DNA of 64,000 nt from an uncultured Croceicoccus sp. (GCF_947496385.1 NZ_CANMCP010000005.1:124001-188000), one strand, 5' to 3'. Numbered from the stretch's first letter, positions 46,545 through 57,058 are shown. Numbers and translations: made by a program. The notes: generated from the letters alone by a model not told the origin.

Positions 46545-47362
46545 GCGCGACGCGCCTCATCGCCATGCGTCAGATCACCGGCCTGTCCAATCCCACCGTC
46601 AAATATCTGCGCGCCCTGCGTGACAAGAAACACCGGCGGCGCGAGGCGCGTTTCCTCGCCGAAGGGCTGCGCCTGCTCACCGACGCGCGCGAGATGAGAC
46701 ACCTGCCCGAAACGCTCGCCATGGCGGAGGGACGCGAGCCGCATCCGTTACTCGCGACGCTGATCCATGATGTCGAGGCGGCAGGCGGCGATGTCATCGC
46801 ATTGTCCGAAGCGGCCTTGTCCAAGATCACGGGCAAGGACAATCCGCAGGCCGTGTGCGGCGTGTTCGCCGAATTCGACACGGCGCTCGACCATATCGAC
46901 CGGACGCGTGCGCCGCTTTTCCTCGTGGCGCAGGCGATGCGCGATCCGGGCAATCTGGGCACGATGTTGCGCACGGCGGATGCGGTCGGCGCGGGCGGGC
47001 TTATCCTGATCGACGATTGCGCGGATCCGTTTTCGGTGGAGGCGGTGCGCGCCAGCATGGGCGCCATTTTCACCGTCCCGCTGGCGATGGCGCGCTGGAA
47101 CGAATTCGTGCCGTGGCTGCGCGGCGGGACGGGACAACTTGTCGCCGCATCCCTGCGCGATCCGCACGATTATCGCGGCGCCCCCTATGCCGCGCCGTGC
47201 TTCGTCATGGTCGGCAACGAATCGCAAGGCCTGCCGCAGGCGTACGAGGCGGAATGCGACCTGCGCGTCACGATGCCGATGCTGGGCCGCGCCGACAGCC
47301 TCAATGCCGCGATTGCGGGCGCGGTGCTGGCCTACGAGGTGCTGGCGACGCTGCGCGACTGA
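46541..47362 (+). CDS. TrmH family RNA 2'-O-methyltransferase
   Basis: 273 residues: an N-terminal substrate-binding domain (RREARFLAEGLRLL near residue 34) and a SPOUT domain with MRDPGNLGTMLRTADAVGAGG near 129, VMVGNESQGLP near 224 and MLGRADSLNAAIAGAVLAYE at the end, the trefoil-knot S-adenosylmethionine site. It methylates rRNA or tRNA ribose. A TTG at 46541 overlapping the HPr stop, with GGAGAGGA upstream, is a more plausible start than the ATG at 46565, which lacks a ribosome-binding site; this is not certain. Confidence 0.9.
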   Translation: MSATRLIAMRQITGLSNPTVKYLRALRDKKHRRREARFLAEGLRLLTDAREMRHLPETLAMAEGREPHPLLATLIHDVEAAGGDVIALSEAALSKITGKDNPQAVCGVFAEFDTALDHIDRTRAPLFLVAQAMRDPGNLGTMLRTADAVGAGGLILIDDCADPFSVEAVRASMGAIFTVPLAMARWNEFVPWLRGGTGQLVAASLRDPHDYRGAPYAAPCFVMVGNESQGLPQAYEAECDLRVTMPMLGRADSLNAAIAGAVLAYEVLATLRD

Positions 47363-47372
47363 CCCTGCGGGT

Positions 47373-48953
47373 TCAGCTTTCGGTCGGGACGGCTTCGTCG
47401 CTGTCGGCGAAATTGTTCAGCCGTCGGGGGATCGAATTGATCGGCGGCGCGTCGAGCAGCTCCTTGGCCGAGGTGTCGATCGACAATTCCTCGAACCGTT
47501 CGCCGGTCTTGCGCAGATTGGTGTCGAAGGAGCCGACCAGCGCATCGAAATGCTGATTCGTGGATTGCAGCCCCTTGCGCAGGCTCGACAGGTGGCGCGC
47601 CACGACGGCGAGCCGTTCGTAGAGCTCCTTGCCGAGCTTCGCGATCTCGTTCGCGTCGGCCTGCTCGCCCGCCTGCCGCCAGACGGTCGCCACGGTCAGC
47701 GCGATCGACATGAAATTGAGCGGCGACGACAGCACGATCTTGCGCTGTAGCGCGTAGTTCAAAAGATGATTGTCCTGTGTCAGCGCGGAATAGAGCACAT
47801 GTTCGCCCGGCACGAACATCACCACGAAATCGGCCGAACCGGCGACGTGATCCTGGTACCGCTTGGCCGAAAGCTCGTCGATATGGGTGCGCAATTCGCG
47901 GGCATGCGCCTTGAGCAGTTCCAGCCGTTCCTCCTCGCTCTCCGCCTCGTTCGCGCGGGCGTAGGTGTTGAAGACATTCTTCACATCGACGACGAGCCGC
48001 CGCCCGCCCGGAATGTTGATCACCGCATCAGGGCGCAATTGCCCCGTATCGCCCGCCACGCTGACCTGAAAATTGAAATCCGCCTTGTCATGAAGGCCGC
48101 AGCTTTCGAGCAGGTTTTCGAGCTGGAGTTCGCCCCAGTCGCCGCGGGCCTTGGTCGCGCCGCGCAGCGTGGTGGTGATGCGATTCGCCCCTTCGAGCAC
48201 GCGCTCCTGCCCGGCGCGCATCTCGCCGATCACACCCTTGAGCTGGTCGAAGCCCGACGCATTGTTCTTTTCGATCTCCTCGACCCGCTTGCGATAGCGT
48301 TCCAGCGTCTCGCCCACCGGCGCCACTTTCTTTTCCAGCGCGGCGAGGCTTTCCTTGTTCAGGGCGTCGAGGTCGGTCTTCGCCTTTTCGAAAAACCGCC
48401 CCTGCACCCCGGTCAGCATCTTTTCGCCGATCTCGTTGAACTTGGCCTGCAACTTGTCCTCGGCCTCGACGAGACGCTTCATCTCGCGGGCAAAATTCTC
48501 CTCCCGGTCGGCGAACCGCTGTTCCAATGCCTTTTCGCGTTCGCTTGCCTCACTTTCATGGCGGGCCAGCGCGTTTTCCGCGGCATTGCGCGCGCGCGCC
48601 TGCTCTTCCAGCTTTTCGCGCAAGCCCTGCAACTCGCCGCGCAGGTCATGGAGCGCGCGGGACCGTTCGCCATGCTCCGACCGGACCCCGGCAAGCTCGG
48701 CGCGCGCGCCGCTCAACGCCTGCTCGCTCTCGCCCAGCCGGCGTTCCAGGTCGGCGGCGCGGTCTGCGCGATCGCTCATCGTGGCGAGTTCCGAAATCGC
48801 CTTGCGATAGGCGTCCTCGGTCTCGCGCAGCTTCGTCTCCGCCTCGCCATGGCGGCTGCGCCATTCGGCAACGGGTCGCGACCCGAGAAAATAGCCGGCG
48901 GCCAGCCCCGCCAGCAGGCCAAGGATAACGATCAGGATTGCAATGGGTTCCAT
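47373..48953 (-). CDS. rmuC: DNA recombination protein RmuC
   Basis: About 526 residues. One N-terminal membrane helix (about 4-24), a long coiled coil (about 30-225) and the RmuC domain (about 230-470; GDWGELQLENLLESCGL and VDVKNVFNTYARA). The nuclease-like core suppresses inversions at short inverted repeats in E. coli; RmuC is membrane-anchored by the N-terminus. A start 12 bases upstream is also possible. The C-terminus ends in a short charged tail. Confidence 0.92.
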   Translation of the reverse strand: MEPIAILIVILGLLAGLAAGYFLGSRPVAEWRSRHGEAETKLRETEDAYRKAISELATMSDRADRAADLERRLGESEQALSGARAELAGVRSEHGERSRALHDLRGELQGLREKLEEQARARNAAENALARHESEASEREKALEQRFADREENFAREMKRLVEAEDKLQAKFNEIGEKMLTGVQGRFFEKAKTDLDALNKESLAALEKKVAPVGETLERYRKRVEEIEKNNASGFDQLKGVIGEMRAGQERVLEGANRITTTLRGATKARGDWGELQLENLLESCGLHDKADFNFQVSVAGDTGQLRPDAVINIPGGRRLVVDVKNVFNTYARANEAESEEERLELLKAHARELRTHIDELSAKRYQDHVAGSADFVVMFVPGEHVLYSALTQDNHLLNYALQRKIVLSSPLNFMSIALTVATVWRQAGEQADANEIAKLGKELYERLAVVARHLSSLRKGLQSTNQHFDALVGSFDTNLRKTGERFEELSIDTSAKELLDAPPINSIPRRLNNFADSDEAVPTES

Positions 48954-49001
48954 GCGCCGGAACATACTATGAACGGGGCACGCGGCAAGCCCCCGCCGCC
49001 G

Positions 49002-49040
49002 CTCTCCCGGAACTTATTCCCCTCTCCCGGAACTTATTCC
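49002..49040 (+). repeat. tandem 20-bp repeat upstream of the Cys-rich protein
   Basis: CTCTCCCGGAACTTATTCC occurs at 49002-49020 and again at 49022-49040, giving a 20-bp period. Each copy contains GGAACTT, like the -35 of EcfG-type promoters, but no CGTT -10 follows at the right spacing. It ends 37 bp before the start codon at 49078. Confidence 0.92.
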
Positions 49041-49077
49041 CCGGCATTTCGCTCCTTTATCAAAGGAGAACGTACCC

Positions 49078-49479
49078 ATGTCGATTCAGAAGATGATTTC
49101 CGAACACCCCGCCGTCGGGGACGATTACAATGACAGCCTCGGCCTCGCGGTGAAACATGCGCTGTATTGCGCGGCGATCTGCAACAGCTGCGCCGATGCA
49201 TGCGTGGCGGAAGAAGGCGACATGGCGCGCTGCATCCGCCTGTGCAGCGATTGCAGCGACATCTGCACCGCGACCTACCGCGTCGCCAGCCGCCGGACCG
49301 ACGAAAACCGTGCCATCATCCGCGACATGCTCGCCCTGTGCATCAAAGCCTGCGAAACCTGCGCGGAGCAGTGCGAGAGCCATGACGATGCGCATTGCCG
49401 CCGCTGTGCCGAGATGTGCCGCGAATGCGCACGCGATTGCAAGGCCGCGCTCGACGACCTGCGCAAGGAAGCCGCATAA
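49078..49479 (+). CDS. Cys-rich four-helix-bundle copper-binding protein (DUF326/Csp-like)
   Basis: 133 residues with 17 cysteines spread along helices in CxxxC-like spacing (CAAICNSCADAC, CIRLCSDCSDIC, CIKACETCAEQC, CRRCAEMCRECARDC). This matches the copper storage protein Csp/DUF326 family, which fills the core of a four-helix bundle with Cu(I). There is no signal peptide, so a cytosolic Csp3-like protein is expected. No copper exporter or regulator is adjacent. An AAGGAG ribosome-binding site precedes the ATG. Confidence 0.9.
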   Translation: MSIQKMISEHPAVGDDYNDSLGLAVKHALYCAAICNSCADACVAEEGDMARCIRLCSDCSDICTATYRVASRRTDENRAIIRDMLALCIKACETCAEQCESHDDAHCRRCAEMCRECARDCKAALDDLRKEAA

Positions 49480-49484
49480 CAAAA

Positions 49485-49511
49485 AAGGCCGGGGTCACAT
49501 GCCCCGGCCTT
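49485..49511. terminator. terminator between the Cys-rich gene and def
   Basis: A 10-bp stem AAGGCCGGGG/CCCCGGCCTT with a seven-base loop; on the minus strand it is followed by TTTTTT, a strong U-tract for def. Confidence 0.85.
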
Positions 49512-49535
49512 CCCCGTTTCACCGACGCGCGGCGA

Positions 49536-50102
49536 TCAGGCCGCCATGCGCATCTTCTTAAGCTTTTTCAAAGCCATCTGCCGTTTCAGCCGCGACAGGT
49601 GATCGATGAACACGATCCCTTCGAGATGGTCCATCTCGTGCTGCAGGCAGATCGCCATCAGCCCGTCCATCTCCTCCTCGTGGACCGTACCGTCGAGATC
49701 CTGCCACCGGGCGCGGATGTGCGAAGGGCGATCCACCTCGGCATAGATGTCGGGGAGCGAGAGGCAGCCTTCGGAATAGGTCTGCAACTCCTCCGACGGG
49801 TCGAGGATTTCGGGGTTGATGAACACGCGCGGGTTCTTCTTCACCGGGCGATGATCGTGGCCGCATCCGTGATCGCCGCAATCCTCCGCCGGCGCATCCT
49901 CGTCCGGTTCCTGAAGATCGATGACGAGCACGCGTTTCGGCACGCCGACCTGCACGGCGGCAAGGCCGATGCCGGGGGCGGCATACATGGTTTCGAACAT
50001 GTCCTCGACCAATGTGCGCAATTCATCGTCGAACTGTTCGACGGGGGTGGACACCTGCTTGAGCAGCGGATCGGGAACTTCGATGATTTCTCGGATAGCC
50101 AT
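49536..50102 (-). CDS. def: peptide deformylase with a His/Cys-rich insertion
   Basis: 188 residues. The three family motifs are intact: [10 protein letters not shown] near residue 43, EGCLSLPD near 108, and QHEMDHLEG near 152, giving the Cys-His-His metal site. It removes the N-formyl group from new proteins. Between strands, at about residues 75-92, there is an insertion reading [13 protein letters not shown], rich in potential metal ligands. The start at 50102 gives [14 protein letters not shown]; an upstream ATG would add three residues. It lies 56 bp downstream of recR, on the same strand. Confidence 0.95.
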   Translation of the reverse strand: MAIREIIEVPDPLLKQVSTPVEQFDDELRTLVEDMFETMYAAPGIGLAAVQVGVPKRVLVIDLQEPDEDAPAEDCGDHGCGHDHRPVKKNPRVFINPEILDPSEELQTYSEGCLSLPDIYAEVDRPSHIRARWQDLDGTVHEEEMDGLMAICLQHEMDHLEGIVFIDHLSRLKRQMALKKLKKMRMAA

Positions 50103-50158
50103 AGGTGCCATTTAGGGCGCCCCGGCCCATCCGGCAAGACGCGCCGCCGCGAAAGGGA

Positions 50159-50767
50159 TCAAAGTGGCTTGCGCGCCCGCAACGCCTGCGCCAGCGTTCC
50201 TTCGTCGAGATAGTCGAGCTCGCCGCCCACCGGCAGGCCATGGGCGAGCTGCGTCACGCGCACGGGCCGCCCCTCCAGCCGCTCGGCAATGTAATGCGCG
50301 GTCGTCTGCCCCTCGAGCGTGGCATTCATGGCGAGCACGACCTCATCCACCCGCACGCCGTCCACGCCTTCTCCATCGACGCGGTCGAGCAGCGCGCCGA
50401 TCGACAGATCCTCCGGCCGCACCCCGTCGAGCGCCGACAACCGCCCGCCCAGCACGTGATAGCGCCCCGGAAACAGCCGCGCGCGGTCCAGCGCCCAAAG
50501 ATCGGCCACATCCTCCACGACGCAGATGCTGGACGCATCGCGGCGCGGATCGGCGCAGATACCGCAAGGGTTGCGCGTATCGACATTCCCGCACACCGTG
50601 CATTCGACGAGCGTTTCGCGCACCGTGTCAAGGCTGTTCAGCAAATCGACGAGTGCGGTTTCGCGCCGTTTCACCAGCCACAGAACCGCCCGCCGCGCCG
50701 AACGCGGGCCCAGCCCCGGCAGCCGGGCGAGCGCGCCGGCCAGTGCCTCGATCTCTTGCGATGCCAT
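50159..50767 (-). CDS. recR: recombination mediator protein RecR
   Basis: 202 residues. Helix-hairpin-helix [15 protein letters not shown] near residue 13, C4 zinc finger [16 protein letters not shown] near 57, and a Toprim domain (about 80-175; [14 protein letters not shown]). With RecF/RecO it loads RecA at gaps. The gene diverges from fmt with 44 bp between start codons. Confidence 0.95.
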   Translation of the reverse strand: MASQEIEALAGALARLPGLGPRSARRAVLWLVKRRETALVDLLNSLDTVRETLVECTVCGNVDTRNPCGICADPRRDASSICVVEDVADLWALDRARLFPGRYHVLGGRLSALDGVRPEDLSIGALLDRVDGEGVDGVRVDEVVLAMNATLEGQTTAHYIAERLEGRPVRVTQLAHGLPVGGELDYLDEGTLAQALRARKPL

Positions 50768-50811
50768 GTGGGGGCAGATAGGGACTGCGCCCGGTGATAG
50801 GAAGACACAAC

Positions 50812-51717
50812 ATGCGCGTCATATTCATGGGCACCCCGCAATTCGCCGTTCCCACGCTGGAGGCGGTGATCGCGGCCGGGCACGAGGTGATCGCCGCCTA
50901 TTCGCAGCCGCCACGCCGCGCGGGACGGGGCAAGAAGCTGCAAGCCTCCCCGGTGCAGCAGGTGGCCGAGGCGCATGGCATTCCCGTCCATACGCCCGCC
51001 TCGCTCCGCGGCGAGGAGGAACGCGCCGCTTTCGCAGCGCTCGATGCCGATGTAGCGGTGGTCGCGGCCTATGGCCTGTTGCTGCCGGTGCCGGTGCTGG
51101 AGGCGCCGAAATACGGCTGCCTCAACGTCCATGGCTCGATCCTGCCGCGCTGGCGCGGGGCGGCGCCGATACAGCGCGCGATCCTCGCCGGCGACCAGAC
51201 GACCGGCGTCACCATCATGCAGATGGAAAAGGGGCTGGATACCGGCCCGATGATCGAGAAACGCCGCACGCGGATCGAGCGCAAGACCGCGAGCGAGTTG
51301 ACCGAGGAAATCGCCCGGATGGGCGCGGAGGCGATGGTCGATGTGCTGGCGAGCCTTCCCCATGTCCGACAGGAGGCGCAGCCGAGCCTCGGCGTGACGC
51401 ATGCGGCCAAGATCGACAAGGCGGAGGCGCGGCTCGACTTCACGCAGAGCGCGGAGCAGCTCGGCCGGCAGGTGCGCGCCTTCGCCCCGCGTCCCGGAGC
51501 GTTCTTCGAATGGGAAGGCGAGCGGTTTCGCGTGCTGGAGGCCGAGGTCATCGGGCGCGAGGGGCCGGCGGCGACCGTGCTCGACGATATGCTGACCATT
51601 GCGTGCGGCTATGGCGCGCTGCGGCCCACCATGGTGCAGCGGGCGGGCAAGCCGGCAATGCCGACCGCCGACATGCTGCGCGGCCATCCCATTGCGGCGG
51701 GGACCGAGATCCGGTGA
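50812..51717 (+). CDS. fmt: methionyl-tRNA formyltransferase
   Basis: 301 residues. [18 protein letters not shown] opens the Rossmann fold; the catalytic [20 protein letters not shown] (asparagine, histidine) is near residue 105 and the C-terminal OB-like domain follows. It formylates the initiator Met-tRNA. Its stop overlaps the GTG start of truA (GTGA); def is nearby on the other strand, a common grouping. Confidence 0.95.
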   Translation: MRVIFMGTPQFAVPTLEAVIAAGHEVIAAYSQPPRRAGRGKKLQASPVQQVAEAHGIPVHTPASLRGEEERAAFAALDADVAVVAAYGLLLPVPVLEAPKYGCLNVHGSILPRWRGAAPIQRAILAGDQTTGVTIMQMEKGLDTGPMIEKRRTRIERKTASELTEEIARMGAEAMVDVLASLPHVRQEAQPSLGVTHAAKIDKAEARLDFTQSAEQLGRQVRAFAPRPGAFFEWEGERFRVLEAEVIGREGPAATVLDDMLTIACGYGALRPTMVQRAGKPAMPTADMLRGHPIAAGTEIR

Positions 51718-52460
51718 CGCGCTTTGCCCTGACGCTGGAATTCGACGGCGGCCCGTTCATGGGCCTGCAACGGCAGAAACACGGCCCCTCGGTGCAGCAG
51801 GCGGTGGAGGAGGCGGTGCACGCCATCACGCATCAGCATGCCGCGATGCATGCCGCGGGCCGCACCGATGCGGGCGTGCACGCCATCGCCATGCGCGCGC
51901 ATATCGACGTGGACCATCCGCGCGGGGCGGATCACCTTCGCGACGGGCTGAACGCGAAATTGCGCCCGGCGCCTGTCGCCGTGACCGATTGCGTCGTCGT
52001 ACCCGATGAATGGCATGCCCGCTTTTCGTGCACCGGGCGGCGCTATCTCTATCGCATTGCCAACCGGCGCGCGCCGCTGACGCTGGATCTCGGCCGGGCG
52101 TGGCAGATGGGCATCCCGCTCGATGCAGAAGCGATGCACGACGCGGGTCAGGTGCTGATCGGGCATCACGATTTCACCACGTTTCGCTCCACCGCGTGTC
52201 AGGCGAAGAGCCCGATGCGCACGCTCGACCGCCTCGATGTGGAGCGGGTGGCCGGCGAAATCCACGTCCACGCCGCCGCGCGCAGCTTCCTGCATCATCA
52301 GGTGCGCTCGATGGTGGGGTGCCTCGTGCGCGTGGGCATGGGCCGTTGGACCAAGGGCGATCTGGCCGACGCGCTCGCCGCGCGCGACCGGCAGCGGCTG
52401 GCGATGAATGCCCCGCCGCAGGGGCTCTATTTCGTGGACGCGACCTACGACCCGGATTGA
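51714..52460 (+). CDS. truA: tRNA pseudouridine(38-40) synthase TruA
   Basis: 248 residues. The GTG start at 51714 gives [21 protein letters not shown]. The catalytic aspartate is in [10 protein letters not shown] near residue 54, with [16 protein letters not shown] and [11 protein letters not shown] later. It modifies the tRNA anticodon arm. It overlaps fmt at the start and the convergent MATE gene by 16 bp at the end. Confidence 0.95.
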   Translation: MTRFALTLEFDGGPFMGLQRQKHGPSVQQAVEEAVHAITHQHAAMHAAGRTDAGVHAIAMRAHIDVDHPRGADHLRDGLNAKLRPAPVAVTDCVVVPDEWHARFSCTGRRYLYRIANRRAPLTLDLGRAWQMGIPLDAEAMHDAGQVLIGHHDFTTFRSTACQAKSPMRTLDRLDVERVAGEIHVHAAARSFLHHQVRSMVGCLVRVGMGRWTKGDLADALAARDRQRLAMNAPPQGLYFVDATYDPD

Positions 52461-53848
52461 CCCGCCGCGCCGCGCCTCTTCCGCACCAGCACCCAATATG
52501 CCGCCCCCGCGGCAATCGCCCCGCCCACGACATTGGCCGCAAGCTCGGCGGTATAGACCGCATCCGCGCCCCACGCGCTCTGCAATATCCACGCCACCGG
52601 CACCATGATCGCGAGCACGCGCAGGAGCGATTGCAGCAAGGCAAGCCCGGCATGGTCCACCGCGTTCAACGCCCCGTTCGACGCGATGAGCAGGCCATAG
52701 CCGCCGTAACCCCACACCCCGATCTCGACATAATCGGTGAGCGCGGCGATCACCGCCGGATCGTCGGTGAACAGCCGCGCCAGCGCACCGCGCGCGAGAA
52801 ACAGCGCCAGCCCCACCGCCGTGCCATAGGCGACACAGAACCCCGCCGCCAGCATCGCGGCATGGCGCACCCGCCCATGGCACCCCGCGCCCCAGTTCTG
52901 TCCCACGATGGCGCCGATCGCCCCCGAAAGGCCGAGCAGCGGCACCACGGCAAAGCTTTGCAGCCGCCCCGCCGCGCCGAACCCGGCAACGGCGGCCTGC
53001 CCCTCCGCAGCGAGAAAACCGGTCAGCACGGACAGGCCGATGGGATTGATCGAATTAGAAAAGGCCGCCGGCCCCGTCACCCGCGCCAGCGCCAGCGCAT
53101 CGCCCAGGCCCGCATGGCGCAATGCGGAAACCGACAATCCGACCCGACTGCGCGCGAGCAGGACGAGCCCCATCGCCATTGCGCTCGCAAACCCGCCGAT
53201 GCTCGCATAGGCGGCGCCGGCGATGCCAAAGCCCGCCATGCCGAACGCGCCATTGATGAGCACGGGATCGAGCAGCCAGTTCACCACCGCAAAGGTGATC
53301 AATATCGCCATCGAATGCCGCGCCAGCCCCTGCCCGCGCAGCGCCCCGTTGGCGCCCATCATCAAGAGCTGCAGCGGATAGAACATTGCATAGGGCCGCA
53401 TATACGCATCGATGAGCGGGAGCAGCGTATCCTGCGCCTGCATCAGTTCGAACAACGGCAAGCGCCAGATGAACAGCGCCGCCGCCAGCACGAGGCCCAG
53501 CCCCGCCGCAACGCCGATCCCCATCGCGGCCAGCCCGCGCGCATGATCCATGTTCCCCTTGCCCAGGGCGCGGCTCACGACCGAGCTGATCCCCGCCATC
53601 ACCCCGACGCCGAGGCTGGACAGCGCGGTCGTGACGGGAAAGATGAACGCCACCGCCGCCAGCGCATCGGCGCCGAGCTGCCCGATGAAATACGCATCGA
53701 TGATGCCGACCGACATGATCGCCGCGACCCCGACGATGAGCGGCGCGGTCTGCGTGACCATGAGGCGCGGGATCGACCCCGTGACCAGTCGTGCCTTTTG
53801 CGCGCGGCGCGGTTCTGAGGATGCGGTTTCGTCGGCTGTATCGGACAT
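52445..53848 (-). CDS. MATE family efflux transporter
   Basis: 467 residues with about 12 membrane segments in two related halves. The N-terminus carries [21 protein letters not shown], typical of the DinF/NorM superfamily. It exchanges Na+ or H+ for cationic drugs or metabolites; the substrate is unknown. The start at 53848 has an AAGGGCC site upstream; an earlier in-frame start at 53872 is less likely. The 3' end overlaps truA by 16 bp. Confidence 0.9.
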   Translation of the reverse strand: MSDTADETASSEPRRAQKARLVTGSIPRLMVTQTAPLIVGVAAIMSVGIIDAYFIGQLGADALAAVAFIFPVTTALSSLGVGVMAGISSVVSRALGKGNMDHARGLAAMGIGVAAGLGLVLAAALFIWRLPLFELMQAQDTLLPLIDAYMRPYAMFYPLQLLMMGANGALRGQGLARHSMAILITFAVVNWLLDPVLINGAFGMAGFGIAGAAYASIGGFASAMAMGLVLLARSRVGLSVSALRHAGLGDALALARVTGPAAFSNSINPIGLSVLTGFLAAEGQAAVAGFGAAGRLQSFAVVPLLGLSGAIGAIVGQNWGAGCHGRVRHAAMLAAGFCVAYGTAVGLALFLARGALARLFTDDPAVIAALTDYVEIGVWGYGGYGLLIASNGALNAVDHAGLALLQSLLRVLAIMVPVAWILQSAWGADAVYTAELAANVVGGAIAAGAAYWVLVRKRRGAAGQSGS

Positions 53849-54006
53849 GCGAAGGCCCTTAACGCGGATCACGGCGCTTGTATGCCCTTCCCGCCATCTT
53901 GTGCGCGGGGCGGTCCGGCGCGCATGTTCGCGTCATGCTCTGGCCAAACGGGGCGGGAGCGGCCATGACCATACCCAAAGATGAAAAACACGAAGGAGCC
54001 AACCGC

Positions 54007-55122
54007 ATGACCGCGACCACAGCACGGCATATCTATTCGAAACTCGACGCGGACGGCACGCTGACCGTCGGCATCGCGGAGGAAAGCCTGCCCGAACCGA
54101 CCGGCTCGCAGGTTCTGATCGAGGTGGAAGCCGCGCCGGTCAATCCCTCCGATCTCGGCCTTCTGTTCGGGTCCGCCGATCTTGAAAATGCCGAGTTCGG
54201 CGACGGCACGATCACCGCGCAAATGCCCGCCCCCGCCCTGCGCGCGATGCAGGGCCGCGTCGGGGAGGCCATGCCCGTCGGGATCGAAGGCGCCGGCCGC
54301 GTCGTGGCCGCCGGCGATGACGCGGCGGCACAGGGGCTGATGGACCGGCGCGTCGCCTGCGCAGCGGGCGGCATGTATGCGACGCACCGCGTCGTGGAGG
54401 CGCGCGAATGCATGACGCTCCCCGATGACGTCCCGGCGGAGCTGGGCGCTGCGTCCTACGTCAATCCGATGACGGCGCTCGGCTTTACCGAAACCCTGCG
54501 TGCAGAGGGCGGCAAGGGTATCGTCCACACCGCGGCTGCGTCCAACCTGGGCCAGATGCTCGTGAAGATCTGTGCCGAGGATGACATTCCGCTCGTCAAT
54601 ATCGTGCGGTCGGACGAACAGGTAAAGCTCCTGCGCGACATTGGCGCAAAGCATGTCGTGAACAGCAGCGACGACGATTTCTTCGCCCGGCTGAAGGACG
54701 CGATCGCCGAAACGGGCGCGATGACCGCCTTCGACGCGATCGGCGGGGGGCGCATGGCCTCCACCATCCTGACCGCAATGGAACAGGTCGCCTCCGCGAA
54801 CGACGAATACAGCCGTTATGGCAGCAGCACGATGAAGCGGGTGCATGTCTATGGCGCGCTGGACCTGTCCGCCATCGAACTGACGCGCAGCTTCGGCTTT
54901 GTCTGGACGGTTTCGGGATGGCTGCTGATGCCGTTTTTGACGCAGGCCGGGCGCGACACGGTGGAGCGGATGCGCGGCCGCGTGCGGGACAATCTCACCG
55001 GCATGTTCGCGAGCCAGTATTCCGCGCGCGGCGATCTGTCCGCCATGCTGCGCCGTGAAAACGCGCTGTCCTACAATGCGAAGAAGACGGGCGAGAAATT
55101 CCTCGTCACGCCGAACGGGTAA
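54007..55122 (+). CDS. zinc-type alcohol dehydrogenase-like / quinone oxidoreductase family protein
   Basis: 371 residues of the medium-chain dehydrogenase fold: GroES-like domain (about 20-145; IEGAGRVVAAG near 98) and a Rossmann domain (about 150-330) in which the GIVHTAAASNLGQMLVKIC segment near 172 replaces the usual nucleotide-binding glycine run. The structural zinc cysteines are not seen, so a quinone-reductase-like member is more likely than a classical alcohol dehydrogenase. An AAGGAG ribosome-binding site supports the ATG at 54007. Confidence 0.85.
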   Translation: MTATTARHIYSKLDADGTLTVGIAEESLPEPTGSQVLIEVEAAPVNPSDLGLLFGSADLENAEFGDGTITAQMPAPALRAMQGRVGEAMPVGIEGAGRVVAAGDDAAAQGLMDRRVACAAGGMYATHRVVEARECMTLPDDVPAELGAASYVNPMTALGFTETLRAEGGKGIVHTAAASNLGQMLVKICAEDDIPLVNIVRSDEQVKLLRDIGAKHVVNSSDDDFFARLKDAIAETGAMTAFDAIGGGRMASTILTAMEQVASANDEYSRYGSSTMKRVHVYGALDLSAIELTRSFGFVWTVSGWLLMPFLTQAGRDTVERMRGRVRDNLTGMFASQYSARGDLSAMLRRENALSYNAKKTGEKFLVTPNG

Positions 55123-55129
55123 GCGGCGG

Positions 55130-57058
55130 TCAGTTCGCGCCCGGCACCGCGCGGATCATGAACTGCCGCCAGATGCGCGCCGGTGCGTCGCCGCCCGAAA
55201 TGCGGCTGCGGTCGGCGGCGTCCGCATCGGCATAGACCCACACGCCCGCCACGATCCCCCCGGCCCAGCCGACGAAGACCGCATTGCGGTTTTCCTGGCT
55301 GGTGCCGGTCTTGCCGAAATTGGGAATGGGGAGCCGGGCGGCCTGCCCCGTGCCGCGGTTCACCGTTTCGCGCAGCATCTCGATCATCTCGGCATGGACG
55401 CGGGGGTCGAGGCGGTAGCGTCCGCCATGATCCTCCGGCTCACCGCGGGCGGGCTGCACCGCATAGGGGTGCACCGGATATTCGCCGCGCGCGACGCCCG
55501 CATAGGCGGCGGTAAGCTGCAACAGGGACACGTCCGCCGTTCCCAGCGGCAATGACGTATCTGCCGGGTCCATCGCCGCGTCGATGCCGAAATCCTGCGC
55601 GAGCGAGACGACCGCGTCGCCGCCGACCTGATTATAGAGCCGCGTCGCGACGACATTGCTGGAATGGACGAAGGCATCCTCCAGCGTGATCTGCCCGCGA
55701 TAGGCATTGCCCGCATTGCGCGGCCCGCCGGGCATCTCGGTATCGCTCACCATCATGCCGGGACTCATCCCCTGCTGTAACGCGGCGAGCCAGACGAACA
55801 GCTTGAACGTGGAGCCGGGTTGCCGCCCGGCCAGCGCGTGGTTGAATTGATTCGCGTTGTAATCCTTGCTGCCGACCATGGCGAGCACGGCGCCGTCGGG
55901 CCGCATCGCGACGAGCGCGACCTCCGCATCGCCGACATCGACCGAACGCACCGCCGCCTCCGCCGCGCGCTGCACCTCCACGTCGAGCGTCGTCGCGATG
56001 ATCGGCGCATCGGCGCCATACCCCTCCGCCACGGCGAGCCGGCGGATCCAGTTGGTGAAATGGGCATAGCGCGGCGGTTCGCGATTGGATTGCAGGCGCA
56101 GCCGCGCATCGGGCATCGCGCGGGCCTCCGCTTGCGTCAGATAGCCTGCATCGACCATCGCGATCTTCACCACGTCGGCGCGGGCGCGGGCGGCGGCGGC
56201 ATGGACGCTGGGCGCAAGGCTGCTCGGCGCCTTGGGCAGACCGGCGAGCAGGATCGCCTCCTGCGGGGCGAGATCCTCCGGCGCCTTCCCGAAATAGCGC
56301 ATGGACGCCGCGCGCAGGCCATAGGAGCGGTCGCCGAAATAGATCTTCGAGAGATAGCGTTCGAGGATTTCCTCCTTCGTCAGCCACAATTCGAGCCAGA
56401 GCGCCGTCGGCACCTCCAGCAATTTGCGCCCCATCGTGCGATCGTGGCTGTAATAGGTGACCTTGGCGAGCTGCATCGTGATGGTCGAGCCGCCCTGCAT
56501 CGACCCGCCGCCCAGATTATGGACGAACGCCCGCGCCACCCCGCGCGGATCCACGCCCCAGTGGGAGAAGAACCGGCGATCCTCGATCGCGAGGAAGGGC
56601 TGTATCACGTGGGCGGGCAGCATCTCCGCCTCCACAGGGGCGAGCACCACGTCGCCGCCGCGCGCGATCGGCTGACCGTCCTGCGACACCAGCACGAAGG
56701 GATCGCCATGCGGATCGAGCGTTTCCGAAACGGGCTTCGTCGCGGCGAGCCACACGATCGTGAGGCCGAGCAGCACGACGAACGCCACAGCCCCCCATTT
56801 GACCAGCCGCGCGGTGAGCGTGAACGGCAGCAGCAGGCACCCGGCGATACACCCCCGGCGCCGCGGTTCGTCCGGCGGCGCGGGGTAATATTCGTCCGCA
56901 TAGGGATCGGCGCCGCCGTCCCGCTCGTCCCAGTCATGGCCGGAACCGTAGCCCTGCGATTCTTCGAGATAGCCGGGTTCGTCCGCGATCCGCGCGTCAT
57001 CGCGGCGCGAACGGCGCCACCACCTGTCGCGGCGCGGCTTTTCGAAATCATCCGCCAT
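55130..57058 (-). CDS. bifunctional class A penicillin-binding protein (PBP1-type)
   Basis: 642 residues. A charged cytoplasmic N-terminus (1-75) is followed by one membrane helix (about 85-108), then GT51 with AIEDRRFFSHWGVDP near 170 and MQGGSTITMQLAKVT near 200, then a transpeptidase domain: SxxK in PGSTFKLF near 418, SSN in VHSSNVVAT near 465, and KTG in FGKTGTSQ near 585. It builds and cross-links peptidoglycan in the periplasm. It lies just downstream of cobS on the minus strand. Confidence 0.93.
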   Translation of the reverse strand: MADDFEKPRRDRWWRRSRRDDARIADEPGYLEESQGYGSGHDWDERDGGADPYADEYYPAPPDEPRRRGCIAGCLLLPFTLTARLVKWGAVAFVVLLGLTIVWLAATKPVSETLDPHGDPFVLVSQDGQPIARGGDVVLAPVEAEMLPAHVIQPFLAIEDRRFFSHWGVDPRGVARAFVHNLGGGSMQGGSTITMQLAKVTYYSHDRTMGRKLLEVPTALWLELWLTKEEILERYLSKIYFGDRSYGLRAASMRYFGKAPEDLAPQEAILLAGLPKAPSSLAPSVHAAAARARADVVKIAMVDAGYLTQAEARAMPDARLRLQSNREPPRYAHFTNWIRRLAVAEGYGADAPIIATTLDVEVQRAAEAAVRSVDVGDAEVALVAMRPDGAVLAMVGSKDYNANQFNHALAGRQPGSTFKLFVWLAALQQGMSPGMMVSDTEMPGGPRNAGNAYRGQITLEDAFVHSSNVVATRLYNQVGGDAVVSLAQDFGIDAAMDPADTSLPLGTADVSLLQLTAAYAGVARGEYPVHPYAVQPARGEPEDHGGRYRLDPRVHAEMIEMLRETVNRGTGQAARLPIPNFGKTGTSQENRNAVFVGWAGGIVAGVWVYADADAADRSRISGGDAPARIWRQFMIRAVPGAN

